A stretch of 64,000 nucleotides of DNA, from the NCBI RefSeq assembly GCF_038502225.1, contig NC_091298.1:36081844-36145843 (forward strand), given 5' to 3'. The translations under genes were made by a program, and so were the position numbers. Shown piece by piece: positions 1-12,900 of this stretch. The DNA comes from Cherax quadricarinatus (taxonomy: Eukaryota > Arthropoda > Malacostraca > Decapoda > Parastacidae). The notes below the pieces were generated by a model. The model was not told the DNA's origin. It worked only from the letters and a program-made list of their open reading frames with translations, and did no database searches. Position 1 is the first letter of the stretch. The number at the start of each line of letters is the position of its first letter.

Positions 1-1314
1 CCATACACCCTCCATCTTCATTCACTTTCTTCATAAACCCTACTTCCTAATTCACTTCCTCCATACACCCTCCATCCTCATTCGCTTCCTCCATACACCT
101 TCCATTCTCATTCAATTCCTCCATACACCCTCAATAATCATTCGCTTCCTCCATACACACTCCATCCTCATTCACTTCCTCCATACACTCTCCATCCTCA
201 TTCACTTCCTGCGTACATCGTCAATCCTAATTCACTTCCTCCATACTCCCTCCATCCTCATTCACTTCCTCCATACACGGTCCGTCCTCATTCACTTCCT
301 CCATACACCCCCTATCCTTATTCACTTCCTCCTTAAACCGTCCAACCTAATTCACTTCCTCCATACACCCTCCATCCTCATTCACTTCCTCCATACACTC
401 TCCATCCTCATTCACTTCCTCCATAAACTCTCTATCATCATTCACTTCCTTAATACACCCTCCTTCCTCATTCACTTCCTCAATACACTCTCCATCACCA
501 TTCACTTATTCCATACACCCTCCATCCTCATTCACTTCCTGAAGCCACCCTCTATCCTTATTCACTTCCTCCATAAACCATCCATCCTCCTTCACTTCCT
601 CAATACACCCTCCTTCCTCATTCACTTCATCCATACACTCTACATCCTCATTCACTTCCTCCATACACCCTCCATCCTCATTCACTTCCTTCATACACCC
701 TTCATTCTCATCCATTTCCTCCATACACCATTCATACATATTCACTTCTTCCATAATCCCTCTATCCTCATTCACTTCCTCGGCACACCCTCCATCCACA
801 TTCACTTCCTCTTTACAACCTTCAACCTCATTCACTTCCTCTATACATCCTCTATCCTCATTCACTTCCTCCGTAATCCTTCTACCATCATTCAGTTCCT
901 CCATGCACCCTCCATCCTGATTCACTTCATCCATACACCTTCCTCCCTTTTTCACTTCCTACATACACCCTCCTCCTTCATTCACTTCCTCCATACACCT
1001 TCCATCCTCATTCACTTCCTCCATACACCCTCCATCTTCATTCACCTCTTCCATACACCCTCCATCCTCATTCACTTCCTCCTTACATCCTCCATTATCA
1101 TTCACTTCATCCATACACCCTTCATCCTTATTCACTTCCTCCATACACCCTCCATCCTCATTCACTTCCTTCATAAACCCTCCTTCTTCATTCGCTTCAT
1201 CCATACTCCTTCCATCCTCGTTCACTTCTTCCGTTCACCCTCCAACCTAATTCATTTCCTCCATACACCCTCCACCCTCATTCACTTCCTACATACACCC
1301 TACATCCTCATTTA
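1..1314. repeat. 30-bp minisatellite array, segment 1 (continues beyond the window start)
   Basis: Tandem units of 30 bp, each containing the words ttcacttcctccataca and ccctccatcctca. The plus strand of the typical unit has no G, so the complement has no C. Units vary by point changes. Because 30 is a multiple of three, decapeptide-repeat frames run through the array on both strands; I treat these as by-products and not as genes. The segment ends at the target duplication of the element inserted at 1315. Confidence 0.95.
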
Positions 1315-1315
1315 G

Positions 1316-1469
1316 CATTAAAATGGTATAAAATACCGACAGGTTGTTAGGTAAGACACATATGCAACAGTTAGGTATCTTTATTATGAAACGTTTCATA
1401 ATAAAGATACCTAACTGTTGCATATGTGTCTTACCTAACAACCTGTCGGTATTTTATACCATTTTAATG
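1316..1469. repeat. Perfect 154-bp palindrome (77-nt arms, no spacer)
   Basis: Arm 1316-1392 is the exact reverse complement of 1393-1469; the centre is the self-complementary gaaacgtttc at 1388-1397. The arm carries the element's tail sequence, which recurs in direct orientation at 1817-1867. A 55-bp version (26-nt arms, 3-nt loop) opens the related copy at 62361. Confidence 0.95.
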
Positions 1470-1630
1470 TTCAATCTGTCAGACACTGCAACACAAGGGT
1501 ATCTTGGTACAGACCTGCAATCAACTTCGACAACTTCCACTAGTGAGAGCGGCTGGATTTGAGAGGGACCTGACCTCTCAACATCTGAGTTCTTACCTCT
1601 TCTAGTGACCTACGTCTCACCTCTTGGCAA

Positions 1631-1639
1631 TATATAAGG
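1631..1639 (+). promoter_or_regulatory. TATA-like box in the hammerhead-bearing element
   Basis: tatataagg lies about 160 bp upstream of the hammerhead-like motif. The copy at 62360 has the same word at 62578-62586. A transcript starting downstream would include the motif. Promoter function is inferred. Confidence 0.45.
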
Positions 1640-1793
1640 CTCCATCCTGTCACTTAATCTCCATATTGTTTCATACTATGGAACAATGCTCTTCTCCAGA
1701 CTGAGGGACTGACCACCTCAAAACTTTAAGGGTGATGGACTGATTACATCGTCTTCAAGTATCTTCTGCTTCTATCAACTTTTCTGTACTCGA

Positions 1794-1824
1794 CTGAAGA
1801 AGCCTACTGTGTAGGCGAAACGTT
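1794..1824 (+). ncRNA. Hammerhead-ribozyme-like motif (copy A)
   Basis: The box ctgaaga (the C-U-G-A-N-G-A core) is followed by a stem II hairpin, GCCTAC paired with GTAGGC around a short loop, then GAA, the self-complementary ACGT of a minimal stem III, and a T as the residue before the expected cleavage site. One extra A sits between the core box and stem II compared with the textbook motif. Stem I is weak in this copy. Activity is untested. Confidence 0.55.
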
Positions 1825-1867
1825 TCATAATAAAGATACCTAACTGTTGCATATGTGTCTTACCTAA

Positions 1868-4800
1868 CATCCTCATTTACTTCCTCCATACACCCTCCAT
1901 CCTAATTCACACCTCCATACACCATCTATCCACATTCACTTCCTCCATAAACTCTCTATCCTCATTCACTTCCTCCATACACCCTTCAACCTCTTTCACT
2001 TCCTTTATACACCCTCCCTCTTCATTCACTTCCTCCGTAATCCTTCTACCATCATTCACTTCCTCCATACACCCTCCGTCCTCATTCACTTCGTCCATAC
2101 ACCCTCCTCCCTCTTTCACTTCCTCCATACACACTCCTCCTTCATTCACGTCCTCCATACACCCTCCATCCACATTCACTTCCTCCATACACTCTCCATC
2201 CTCATTCACTTCTTCCATACAACCTTCATACTCATTCACTTCCTCCATACACCCTCCATTATCATTCACTTCCTCCATACACCCTACATCCTCATTCACT
2301 TCCTCCATACACCCTCCATCCTCATTCACTTCCTTCATGAACCCTCCTTCTTCATCTGCTTCATCAATACTCCATCCATCCTCATTCACTTCCTCCGTAC
2401 ACCCTCCAACCTAATTCATTTCCTACATACACCCTCCACCCTCATTCACTTCTTCCATGCACCCTACAACCTCATTTATTACCTCCATACACCCTCCATC
2501 CTAATTCACTCCCTCCATAAACCCTCCTTCCTCATTCACTTCCTCCATAAACACTCCTTCCTAATTCACTCCCTCAATTCACCCTCAATCCTCATTCACT
2601 TCCTCCATACACCCTCCATCCTCAGTCACTTCCTCAATTCACTCTCCATCCTCATTTACTTCCTGAATACACTCTCCATCCTCATTCACTTACTCAATAC
2701 ACTCTCCATCCTCATTCACTTCCTCAATACACCTTCCATCCTCATTCACTTCCTCCATACACCCACGATCCTTATTCACTTCCTCCATCAACCCTTCTTA
2801 CTCATTCACTTCCTCCATAAACCCTCCTTCCTTATTCACTTCCTCAATAAACACTCCTTCCTAATTCACTTCCTCCATACACCCTCAATCCTCATTCACT
2901 TCCTTCATCCACCCTCCATCCTCAATCACTTCCTCAATATACTCTCCATCCTCATTCTCATCCTCAATACACTCTCCATCCTCATTCACTTCCTCCACAA
3001 ACCCTCTTTCCTCATTCACTTCCTCCATACATCCTCCACCCTCATTCACATCCTCCATACACCCTCCATCATTATTCACTTCCTCCATACACCGTCCATC
3101 CTCATTCACTTCATCAATACACCCTCCATCTCATTCACTTCCTCCATACACCCTTCATCCTCATTCACTTCCTCTATACACCCTCCATCCACATTCACTT
3201 CTTCCATAACCCTTCCATCATCATTCACTTCCTCCATACACCCTTCATCCTCATTCACTTCCTCTATACACCCTCCATCCACATTCACTTCTTCCATAAC
3301 CCTTCCATCATCATTCACTTCCTCCATACACCCTTCATCCTCATTCACTTCCTCTATACACCCTCCATCCACATTCACTTCTTCCATAACCCTTCCATCA
3401 TCATTCACTTCCTCCATACACCCTTCATCCTCATTCACTTCCTCCATACACCCTCCATCCCCATTCACTTCTTCCAGATACCGTCCATCCTCATTCACTT
3501 CCTCCATACACTCTCCATCCTCATTCACTTCCTCCATACACACTGTATCCTCATTCACTTCCTCCATACACCTTCCATCCTCATTCCCTTCTTTCATAAA
3601 CCCTCCTGCCTCATTTGCTTAATCCATACACCCTCTATCCTCATTCACATCCTCCATGAACTCTCTATCCTCAATCACTTCCTGCAGACACATTCCATCC
3701 TTATTCACTTACTCCATACACTCTCCATCCTAATTCACTTCCTCCATAAACACTCCTTCCTTATTCACTTCCTCCATACACCCTCCATCCTCATTCACTT
3801 CCTATATACACCCTCCATCCTCATTCACTTCCTTCATACACCCTCGATCATTCACTTCCTCCATATTACCTCTATCCTCATTCACTTCCTCCACACACAC
3901 TAAATCCACATTCACTTCCTCCATACACCCTCCATCCTAATTCACTTCCTCCATACACCGTCCATCCTAATTCACTTCCTCTATAATCCCTCTATCATCA
4001 TTCACATCCTCCCTACACCCTCCATCTTCATTCACTTCCTCCATGCACCCTCCATTCTCATTCACTTCCTCGATAGAGCCTAAATCCTCATTCACTCCCT
4101 CCATAAACCTTCCATCCTCATTCACTTCCTTCATAAACCCTCCTTCCTCATTCACTTCCTCCATACACCCTCCATCCTCATTCATATCCTCCATGCGCCC
4201 TCCATCCTCATTCACTTATACCCTACATCCTCCATCATCATTCACTTCCTCCAAACACCCTCCATCCTTTTTCACTTCCTCGATAAATACTCGTTCCTCA
4301 TTCACATGCTCTACACACACTCCTCTTTCATTCATTTCCTCCATACACCCTCTATCCTCACTCACTTCCACCATGCACCCTTCATCCTCATTCACTTCCT
4401 CCATACACCCTCCATCCTCAATCACTTCCTCCATACACCCTCCATCCTCATTCACTTCCTCCATACACCCTCCATCCTCATTCACTTCCTCGATACACCC
4501 TACATCCTCATTCAATTCCTCCATAAACCCTCCTTCCTTATTCACTTCCTCCATACACCCTCCATCCTCATTCACTTACTCCATACACCCTCCATCCTCA
4601 TTCACTTCCTATATACACCCTCCATCCTCATTCACTTCTTTCATACACCCTCCATCATCATTCACTTCCTCCATATTCCCTCTATACTCATTCACTTCCT
4701 CCACACACACTCCATCCACATTCACTTCCTCCATACACCCTCCATCCTAATTCACTTCCTCCATACACCGTCCATCCTAATTCACTTCCTCTATAATCCC

Positions 4801-7800
4801 TCTATCAACATTCACATACTCCCTACACCCTCCATCTTCATTCACTTCCTCCATACACCCTCCATTCTCATTCACTTCCTCGACAGAGCCTACATCCTCA
4901 TTCACTCCCTCCATAAACCTTCCATCCTCATTCACTTCCTTCATAAACCCTCCATCATCATTCACTTCCTCCAAACACCCTCCATCCTTTTTCACTTCCT
5001 CGATAAACACTCCTTCCTCATTCACATGCTGTACACACATTCCTCTTTCATTCACTTCCTCCATACACCCTCCATCCTCACTCACATCCACAATACACCC
5101 TTCATCCTCATTCACTTCCTCCATACACCCTCCATCCTCATTCACTTCCTCCATGCACCTTCAATCCTCATTCACTTCCTCCATACACCCTCCATCCTCA
5201 TTCACTTCCACCATACACCCTCCATCCTCATTCATTTACTCAATACACCCTCCACCCTCATTCACTTCCTTCATACACCCTCCATCATCATTTACTTCCT
5301 GCATGCACCCTCCACCCTCATTCACTTCCACCATACACTCTCCATCCTCAGTCACTTCTTCCGAACATCCTCCGTCCTAATTCACTTCCCCATACACCTT
5401 CCATCCTCGTTCACTTCCTCCATACACCGTCCATCCTCATTCACTTCCTCCATACACCCCATATCCTTATTCACTTCCTCCTTAAACCGTCCATCATAAT
5501 TCACTTCCTCCATACACCCTCCATCCTCATTCACTTCCTCCATACACTCTCCAACCTCATTCACTTGAACCGTACACCCACCATCCTCATTCACTTCCTC
5601 GATACACCCTACATCCTCATTCACTTCCTCCATACACCCTCCAACCTCATTCGCCTCCTCCATACACCCTCTATCCTCATTCACTTCCTCCATACACCCA
5701 CCATCCTCATTCACTTCCTCGATACACCCTATATCCTCATTCACTTCCTCCATACACCCTCCATCCTCATTCACTTCCTCCATACACCCTCCATCCTCAT
5801 TCACTTCCTCCATACACCCTCCATCCTCATTCAATTCCTCCATACACCCTCAACACTAATTAACCTCCTCCATACACCCTCCATCATCATTCACTTCCTC
5901 CAAATACCCTCCATACTCATTCACTTCCTCCATACATTTTCCATCCTCATTCACTTCCTCCGTACATTCTCAATCCTTATTAACTTCCTCCATACACCCT
6001 CTATCCTCATTCACTTCCTTCATAAACCTTCCTTTTTCATTCGCTTCATCCATACTCCATCCATCCTCATTCACTTCCTCCGAACACCCTCCAACATAAT
6101 TCATTTCCTCAATACACCCTCCACCCTCATTCACTTCCTCCATACACCCTCCATCATCATTCACTTCCTCCATACAACCGCCATCCTCATTCATTTCCTC
6201 CATACACTCTCCATCATCATTCACTTCCTCCGTGCATCCTCCATCCTAATTTACTTCCTCCATACACACTCCATCCTCATTCACTTCCTTCATACACCCT
6301 CCTTACTCATTCACTTCCTCCATACACTCTCCATCATCATTCACTTCCTCCGTACATCCTCCATCCTAATTTACTTCCTCCATACACCCTCCATCCTCAT
6401 TCACTTACTCCATACACCCTCCATCCTCATTCACTTCCTCCATACACCCTTCATCCTCATTCACTTCCTCCACACACCCTCCATCCTCATTCATATCCTC
6501 CTTACGCCCTCCATCCTCATTCACTTCCACCATACACCCTGCATTCTGATTCACTTCCTCCATACACCCTCCATCCACTTTCACTTCCTCGATAAACACT
6601 CCTTCCTCATTCACTTGCTCGATACACTCTCCTCTCTTATTCACTTCCTCCATGCACTATCCATCCTCATTCACTTCCTCCATACACCCTTCATCCTAAT
6701 TCACTTCCTCCATACACTCTCCGTCCTCATTCACTTCCTACTTTCACCCTCCACCCTCATTCACTTCCTCCATACACCCTCCATCCTCATTCACTTCCTC
6801 GATACACCCTACATCCTCATTCACTTCCTCCGTACACCCTCCATCCTCCTTCACTTCCTTCATAAATCTTCCTTCATCATTCACTTCCTCCGTCCACATT
6901 CCATCCTCATTCACTTCTTCCATACACCCTCCATCCTCTTTCACTTCCTCCATACACCCTCCATCCTCATTCATTTCCTCAATACACCATCCACCCTCAT
7001 TCACTTCCTCTATACACCCTCCATCATCATTCACTTCCTCCATACACCCTCCATCCTCATTCATTTCCTCCATACACTCTCCATCATCATTCATTTCCTC
7101 CGTACATCCTCCATCCTAATTCACTTCCTCCATACAACCTCCATCCTCATTCACTTCCTTCATACACCGTCCCCCCTTATTCACTTCCTCCATACACCCC
7201 CCTATGCTTATTCACTTCCTCCTTAAACCGTCCATCATAATTCACTTCCTCCATACGCCCTCCATCCTCATTCACTTCCACCATACACTTTCCAATATCA
7301 TTCACTTCCACCATACACTTTCCAATATCATTCACTTATTCATTCACTCTCCATCCTCACTCACATCCTCCATACACCCTCCTTTCTCATTCACTTCCTC
7401 CATACACTCTCCATCATCAATCACTTACTCCATACAAACTCCAACCTCATTCACTTCCTCCGTACACCCTCCATCCTCATTCACATCCTCCGCACATCCT
7501 CCACCCTCATTCACATCCTCCATACACCCTCCATCCTTATTCACTTCCTCCATACACCGTCCATCCTCATTCACTTCCTTCATACACCCTCTATCCTTAT
7601 TCACTTCCTCCCTAAACCATCTATCCTCATTCACTTCCTCAATACACCCTCCTTCCTCATTTACTTCATCCATACTCCCTCCATCCTCATTCACTTCCTC
7701 CATACGAGCTCCATCCTCATTCACTTCCTCCATACAGCTTTCATTTTCATTCGCTTCCTCCATACACCATCCATACTCATTCACTTCCACCACAATCCCT

Positions 7801-9169
7801 CTACCCTCATTCACTTCCTCGACACACCCTCCATCCACATTCACTTCCTCCATACACCCTTAATCCTCATTCACTTCCTCTATACACCCTCCATCCACAT
7901 TCACTTCCTCCATAATCCCTCTATCATCATTCACTTCCTCCATACACCCTCCATCCTCATTCAATTCCTCCATACACCATCCTCCCTCATTTACTTCCTC
8001 CATACACCCTCCTCCCTCATTCACTTACTCCATACACCCCCCATCCTCATTCACTTCCTCCATAAACCATACTTAATCATTCACTTCCTCCATACGCCCT
8101 CCATCCTCATTCACTTCCTCCATACACCCTGAATCATCATTCACTTCCTCAATACACCCTCCTTCATTATTTACTTCCTCCATACACCTTCCTTCCTCAT
8201 TCACTTCCTCCGTACACTCTCCATCCTTATTCACTTCTTCCATACACTCCCCATCCTCTTTCACTTCCTCCATACACTCTCCATCGTCATTCACTTCCTC
8301 CATACACCCTTCGTCCTCATTCACTTCGTCCATACACTCTCCATCATCATTCACTTCCTCCATTCACTCTCCATCCTCATTCACTTCCTCCGTACACCTC
8401 CATCCTCATTCACTTCCTCCATTCACTTTCCACCATCATTCACTTCCTCATACACTCTCCATCCTCACTCACTTCCTCCATACTCCTCCATCCTCATTCA
8501 CTTCCTCCATACACTCCCCATCCTCATTCTCTTCCTCCATACGCTCTCCATCCTCATTCATTTCCTCCATACAACCTCCGTCCTCATTCACTTCATATAC
8601 TCTGCGTCATCATTCACTTCCTCCATACACCCTCCTTCCTCATTCGCTTTCTCCATGCACCCTCCATCCTCATTCACATCTTCCGTGCACCCTACATGCT
8701 CATTCACTTCCTGCACACACTCTCCATTCTCATTCACTTCCTGCAAACTCCTCCATCCTCATTTAATTCCTCCATACACCTCCATCCTCGTTCACTTACT
8801 CAATACACCCTCTATCCTCATTCACTTCCTCATTACACTCTCCATCCTCATTCACTTCCTCCATACACTCTGCATCCTCATTCATTTCCTCCAAACACTC
8901 TACATCCTCATTCATTCCTCCATACACTTTCCACCCTCATTCACTTCCTCCATGCACCCTCCCTCCTCATTCCCTTCCTCCATGCACTCTCCATCCTCTT
9001 TCACTTCTTCCATACACTGTCCATCCTCATTCACTTCCTCCATGCACCTCCATCCTCATTCACTTCTTCCATACACTGTCCATCATCATTCACTTCCTCC
9101 ATACACTCTCCATCCTCATTCACTTCCTACATACACCTTCATGCTCATTCACTATCTCCATACACTCCC
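1868..9169. repeat. 30-bp minisatellite array, segment 2, with higher-order repeats
   Basis: Same 30-bp family. Higher-order structure is visible: a three-unit (90-bp) block is repeated three times in about 3130-3430, and a rare variant pair near 4072 recurs near 4882 (810 bp, 27 units). Some units in the right part are 29 bp. About 1 kb at 8040-9100 resembles 17830-18830 on the far side of the inserted gypsy element. The reading frames in this array encode only repeated decapeptides and are not annotated as genes. Confidence 0.95.
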
Positions 9170-9594
9170 TATTACAACCCAGGATCCAAATGGCCTGTTA
9201 CCCCGGGTGTAATGGGAGCAAAATAAACACAGTAGAAAAAGTTTAGACTTATATTATCCTTCACCAATTTATAACAGCAATATGTACACTATGTACAGAG
9301 ATAAGTATAGTGCACTCCACGGTAAGCAAAGCAGAAATAGAAGCCACAAGATAGCAGACCGTGCTTCAACCAGCTCTAGAATGGGAATGACAAGGGCAGA
9401 CAGGAGAGCGGTACCCACATAACCTCTGCGATTGCCAAAACCATCTTCTTATTGGCTAGAACCTGGTCACTAGTTGAACGACGGGGCCCCATCATCAACT
9501 CTTAGCAACCTGGTTCGCTGGTTGGGGGAGATAGCCTGTAAATGAGGGTGTGTACATGCGCCGAATAAAGGTTACGTACTCTTTGCATGCCACA
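9170..9594 (-). repeat. 3' LTR of intact gypsy-type element
   Basis: 425 bp, identical to 14808-15232. On the plus strand it starts tattacaaccc and ends gcatgccaca. It is the downstream LTR in the sense of transcription (minus strand). Confidence 0.93.
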
Positions 9595-9612
9595 CCCCCA
9601 CCCCGAGAAGGC
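9595..9612 (-). promoter_or_regulatory. Polypurine tract next to the 3' LTR
   Basis: On the minus strand a G-rich run (ggggtgggggtg) directly precedes the LTR start TGTGGCATGC, the expected position of the plus-strand primer. The older element has the matching ggggtaggggtg at 21533-21545. Confidence 0.7.
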
Positions 9613-9906
9613 TCAGGATTAGGCTGCCACCTCCCAGTGGTAACCGTGCCGCCATGGCACAAAATAATGGGACCGCCTTTCCTCTCCACCATCCAACTCT
9701 TTGATAGAGCTCAGCTTTTCTCGTGACCAAAAGCCAAACTCTAAACTTAGAGTGAGACAGCAGTCAGACAGGCTAGCATAGGTCCAAGATACAGGCGGAC
9801 GGTAGCCCGCATCCCCTCACTAAAAAAAAACCCCCACACCAGGGGATAAAAAAAAAAGAGCATGAAAAGGGGTTACCACAAATAACATCCTAACCTAAAT
9901 AATATA
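9613..9906 (-). other. 3' untranslated region of the gypsy-type element
   Basis: About 300 bp between the stop codon of the polyprotein and the polypurine tract. It includes homopolymer A/C stretches on the plus strand near 9820-9860. The short frame at 9495-9692 spans the LTR edge and is not credible. Confidence 0.75.
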
Positions 9907-12900
9907 TTATACTCTAGATAAAGAGTCTGCCAACATATTTTCTTTGCCGGCAATATATTTAATCGACAGATTATAGGGTTGCAGCCTTAGCGTCCAGCGC
10001 ATAAGCCTTGTGTTGTGGTTCTTCATGGCTTGGAGATATACTAGAGGATTGTGATCACTGTAGACTGTGACCACCTGCGATGTCTGGCCCACATAAACAT
10101 CGAAATGCTCCAAAGCCAGTACCAGCGCGAGGGCTTCTTTTTCAATGGTAGAATAAGCCCTCTGATGCGGCTGGAACTTTGCTGAAAAGTATGCTACAGG
10201 CTGCAACTCCTTGTTCCCGATTTGTAATAGTACTGCCCCAACCCCAGACTCACAAGCATCAACCTGTAATGAAAAAGGTTTGGAGAAGTCTGGAGACAAG
10301 AGAATGGGTGCAGTACACAATAATCTTTTTGCTTTATTAAAAGCAGTGTTACAGTCTGACGTCCAATTAAAGGGAACTTTATGACTGGTAAGAGAGGTAA
10401 GAGGGGCTACAATATCTGAGAAATTCTTACAGAATCTTCTGTAAAATCCTATCATGCCTAGGAAACGTTGAAGAGATTTCCTATCATGAGGAACTGGATA
10501 ATCTTTAATAGAAAGAACTTTAGCAAGTTTAGGTGCAACTTTACCACTACCTACTTCATGGCCTAGAAAAGTGACAGTGGCCTGGCCAAAGGAAGATTTA
10601 GATAAATTAACTGTTAAATGGGAACTCTTAAAGGTCTCAAAAAGAGCCTTAAGTCTAAGTAGGTGTTGATCCCAAGTATCAGACACCACAACAATATCAT
10701 CTAGGTACGCTGCCGTGCCTTCAAGTCCTTTAATAGCCTGATGGATAAGTTTCTGGAATGAAGAGGGGGAATTTTTCATTCCGAAGGGTGTAACTGTGTA
10801 TTGATAATGACCTCCTGGAATTACGAAGGCAGAGATTTCCTTCGCCTTATCTGTCAAAGGTACCTGATAGTAGCCTTTGAGGAGATCTAATTTGGACACA
10901 AAAGTAGCCTTACCCACAAAGTCAATTACGTCATCCAGACGAGGAAGAGGGTAAGCATCTGTAATTGTGACCTCGTTCACTTTACGGTAGTCTGTACACA
11001 TACGAAACCCTCCATCAGCCTTCTTCACAAGGATGCACGGTGAAGCCCATGGACTAGACGACTCCTCCACTAAACCATGCTTTAACAAAAATTCTACTTC
11101 CTGCTGAAGTAGCCTTTGCTTTTCAGGATTAGCTCTGTAGGGGGAGAGTTTAATTGGTTTAGAGTTTCCCACATCTACATCATGGTAACCTAACGTACAT
11201 TTTTTCGGCACATCCGAAAAAATATTAGGATATGACTGTAGAAGCTCAGTTAAATTTGTTGCTTGCGTTTCAGATAATCTCTCCATTAAAGGGCTAGGAT
11301 CCTTGAGGAGGACAGAATTTGAAAGTTTAATATTAATTTCAGAGATAGAGTGCAAAGAGTCAGAGTTGTCCTCAGAGGTAGAGGACAGAGTCATTACTGG
11401 GACTTTATCTGGTGTATGGAAGTACTTTAACTGATTAATGTGGTAAGTTTTAAATTTTGAGGTCTTATCAATGGGAGCTACCACATAATTTACATCAGAT
11501 AATCTACTTACAATCTGCATAGGTCCCGTAAATCTAGCTTTCAAGGTGTGGCCAGGTATAGGTTCCTGCACCAACACCTTGTCTCCTGGATGGAAGGAGC
11601 GGAATTGTGCACTTCTGTCATACCTCTGTTTCATCTTGCTTTGAGCTGTCTTTAGGTTAGCCTTGGCTAACTGACGTGCCACCTGCAACCTTGAAGACGG
11701 ATTGTAGAGTGTTGAACTAACGTCTTCTCCCATCCATCCTTCTTTGAGCACCCGAAGAGGACCTCGTACATTGTGCCCAAAGATCAGCTCAAAAGGACTA
11801 TACCCTGTAGACTCTTGCACCGTTTCTCGTACTGAGAACAGCAACAAAGGTAGTGATTCATCCCAGTCTGTAGGGAAGTGCATGCAAAAACTTCTCATCA
11901 TTGTTTTTAATGTCTGGTGGAATCTTTCCAAGGCGCCTTGGGACTGAGGATGATAGGCAGTGGATAAGTTGTGGATTATCCCTAACCTAGTTAATACTTC
12001 CCTAAATGCTTTGGCAGTGAAGTTAGTACCTTGATCACTTTGAATAGTTTTAGGAATGCCAAAACAAGAAATGAATTTTGTTAAAGCTTTGAGAATAGCT
12101 TTAGTATTAATACTACGCATGGGAATTGCTTCAGGATATCTGGTTACTTTATCCATAATCGTAAATAAATACTGATTTCCAGACTTTGACCTAGGTAGTG
12201 GACCTACACAATCTATAATTAAATCTGCAAAAGGTTCTCCATCAGCAGGTATAGGTTGGAGAGGTGCAGGTTTAATGGAATGTCCAGGTTTTCCAACTTG
12301 CTGACATTCTCGGCAACACCTAATATGATTCTTCACATCTTTCTTTAATTTTGGCCAATAAAATTCTTTTGTGATTCTATACAAGGTTTTTGTAATTCCT
12401 AAGTGACCTCCTAATGACGTATTATGAGCTATATTTAATATGTGAGGTCTATACTTTGTTGGAACCACTAACCTGTTAAACAATTGCCGGCCCTCTATCT
12501 CCTTACCAGTCTCAGTGCAGATCAAATAATCGTTTTTAACTTCATACTTGACCGGATGACCCAAAGAGGATTTACCCATGGCTGCCTCAAAAGCGAATTT
12601 TAAAGAAGGGTCCTTTCGTTGTTCCTCCCGGAAGGACAGTCCCTCGGGCATGGAAACAGAGACATCTGGCAATCCTGCAACCTGGGAATAGGAAGGCTTG
12701 ATCGGGGTCTGTTCACTTGATCTACGAGGCTCTGGCCAGTTTTCCTCGTAAAACAATGTGGCTATTCCGAGATCGGAGTCGTCCAAGGATAGGTCAACAT
12801 TCTCTCCAGACAACCCTTGGGATGTTGCCCGAGTTATGGCCAACACCGGAGAAGAATTAATCATTATAGGTTCAGGACACGAACTAACAGTAGTAATGTT

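Larger units (their letters stand above)
1315..1867 (+). mobile_element. Non-autonomous Penelope/retrozyme-like element with terminal palindrome and hammerhead-like motif
   Basis: An insertion of about 553 bp into the minisatellite, with no protein frame of its own. It starts with a perfect 154-bp palindrome (1316-1469). A unique stretch follows with a TATA-like box (1631-1639), then a hammerhead-like motif (1794-1824) and a tail that repeats the right arm of the palindrome. From the half-motif at 1388-1395 to the complete one ending at 1824 the unit is 429 bp. A second copy lies at 62360-62815. Tail, inverted terminal copy and 12-bp duplication match the Penelope-like elements at 23779 and 26562. 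Assignment to Penelope-like or retrozyme elements is an inference from structure, because no reverse transcriptase is present. Confidence 0.7.
1303..1879. repeat. 12-bp target-site duplication flanking the 1315-1867 insertion
   Basis: The word catcctcattta occurs at 1303-1314 and again at 1868-1879, immediately outside the inserted element. Most array units read attcact at this point, but both flanks share the rarer atttact-like variant. That favours a true target duplication over chance periodicity of the array. Confidence 0.6.

Noticed and set aside
4043..7863. Long plus-strand frames of repeated Ser/Pro/His/Phe decapeptides
   Set aside because: Same array read on the other strand; two plus-strand frames overlap in places, as expected from a stop-poor repeat.
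506..8363. Long minus-strand frames of repeated decapeptides rich in Glu, Asn, Asp and Cys
   Set aside because: They follow the 30-bp period in all frames, change frame with each 29-bp unit, and have no promoter, splice or domain support. Treated as artefacts of the array.
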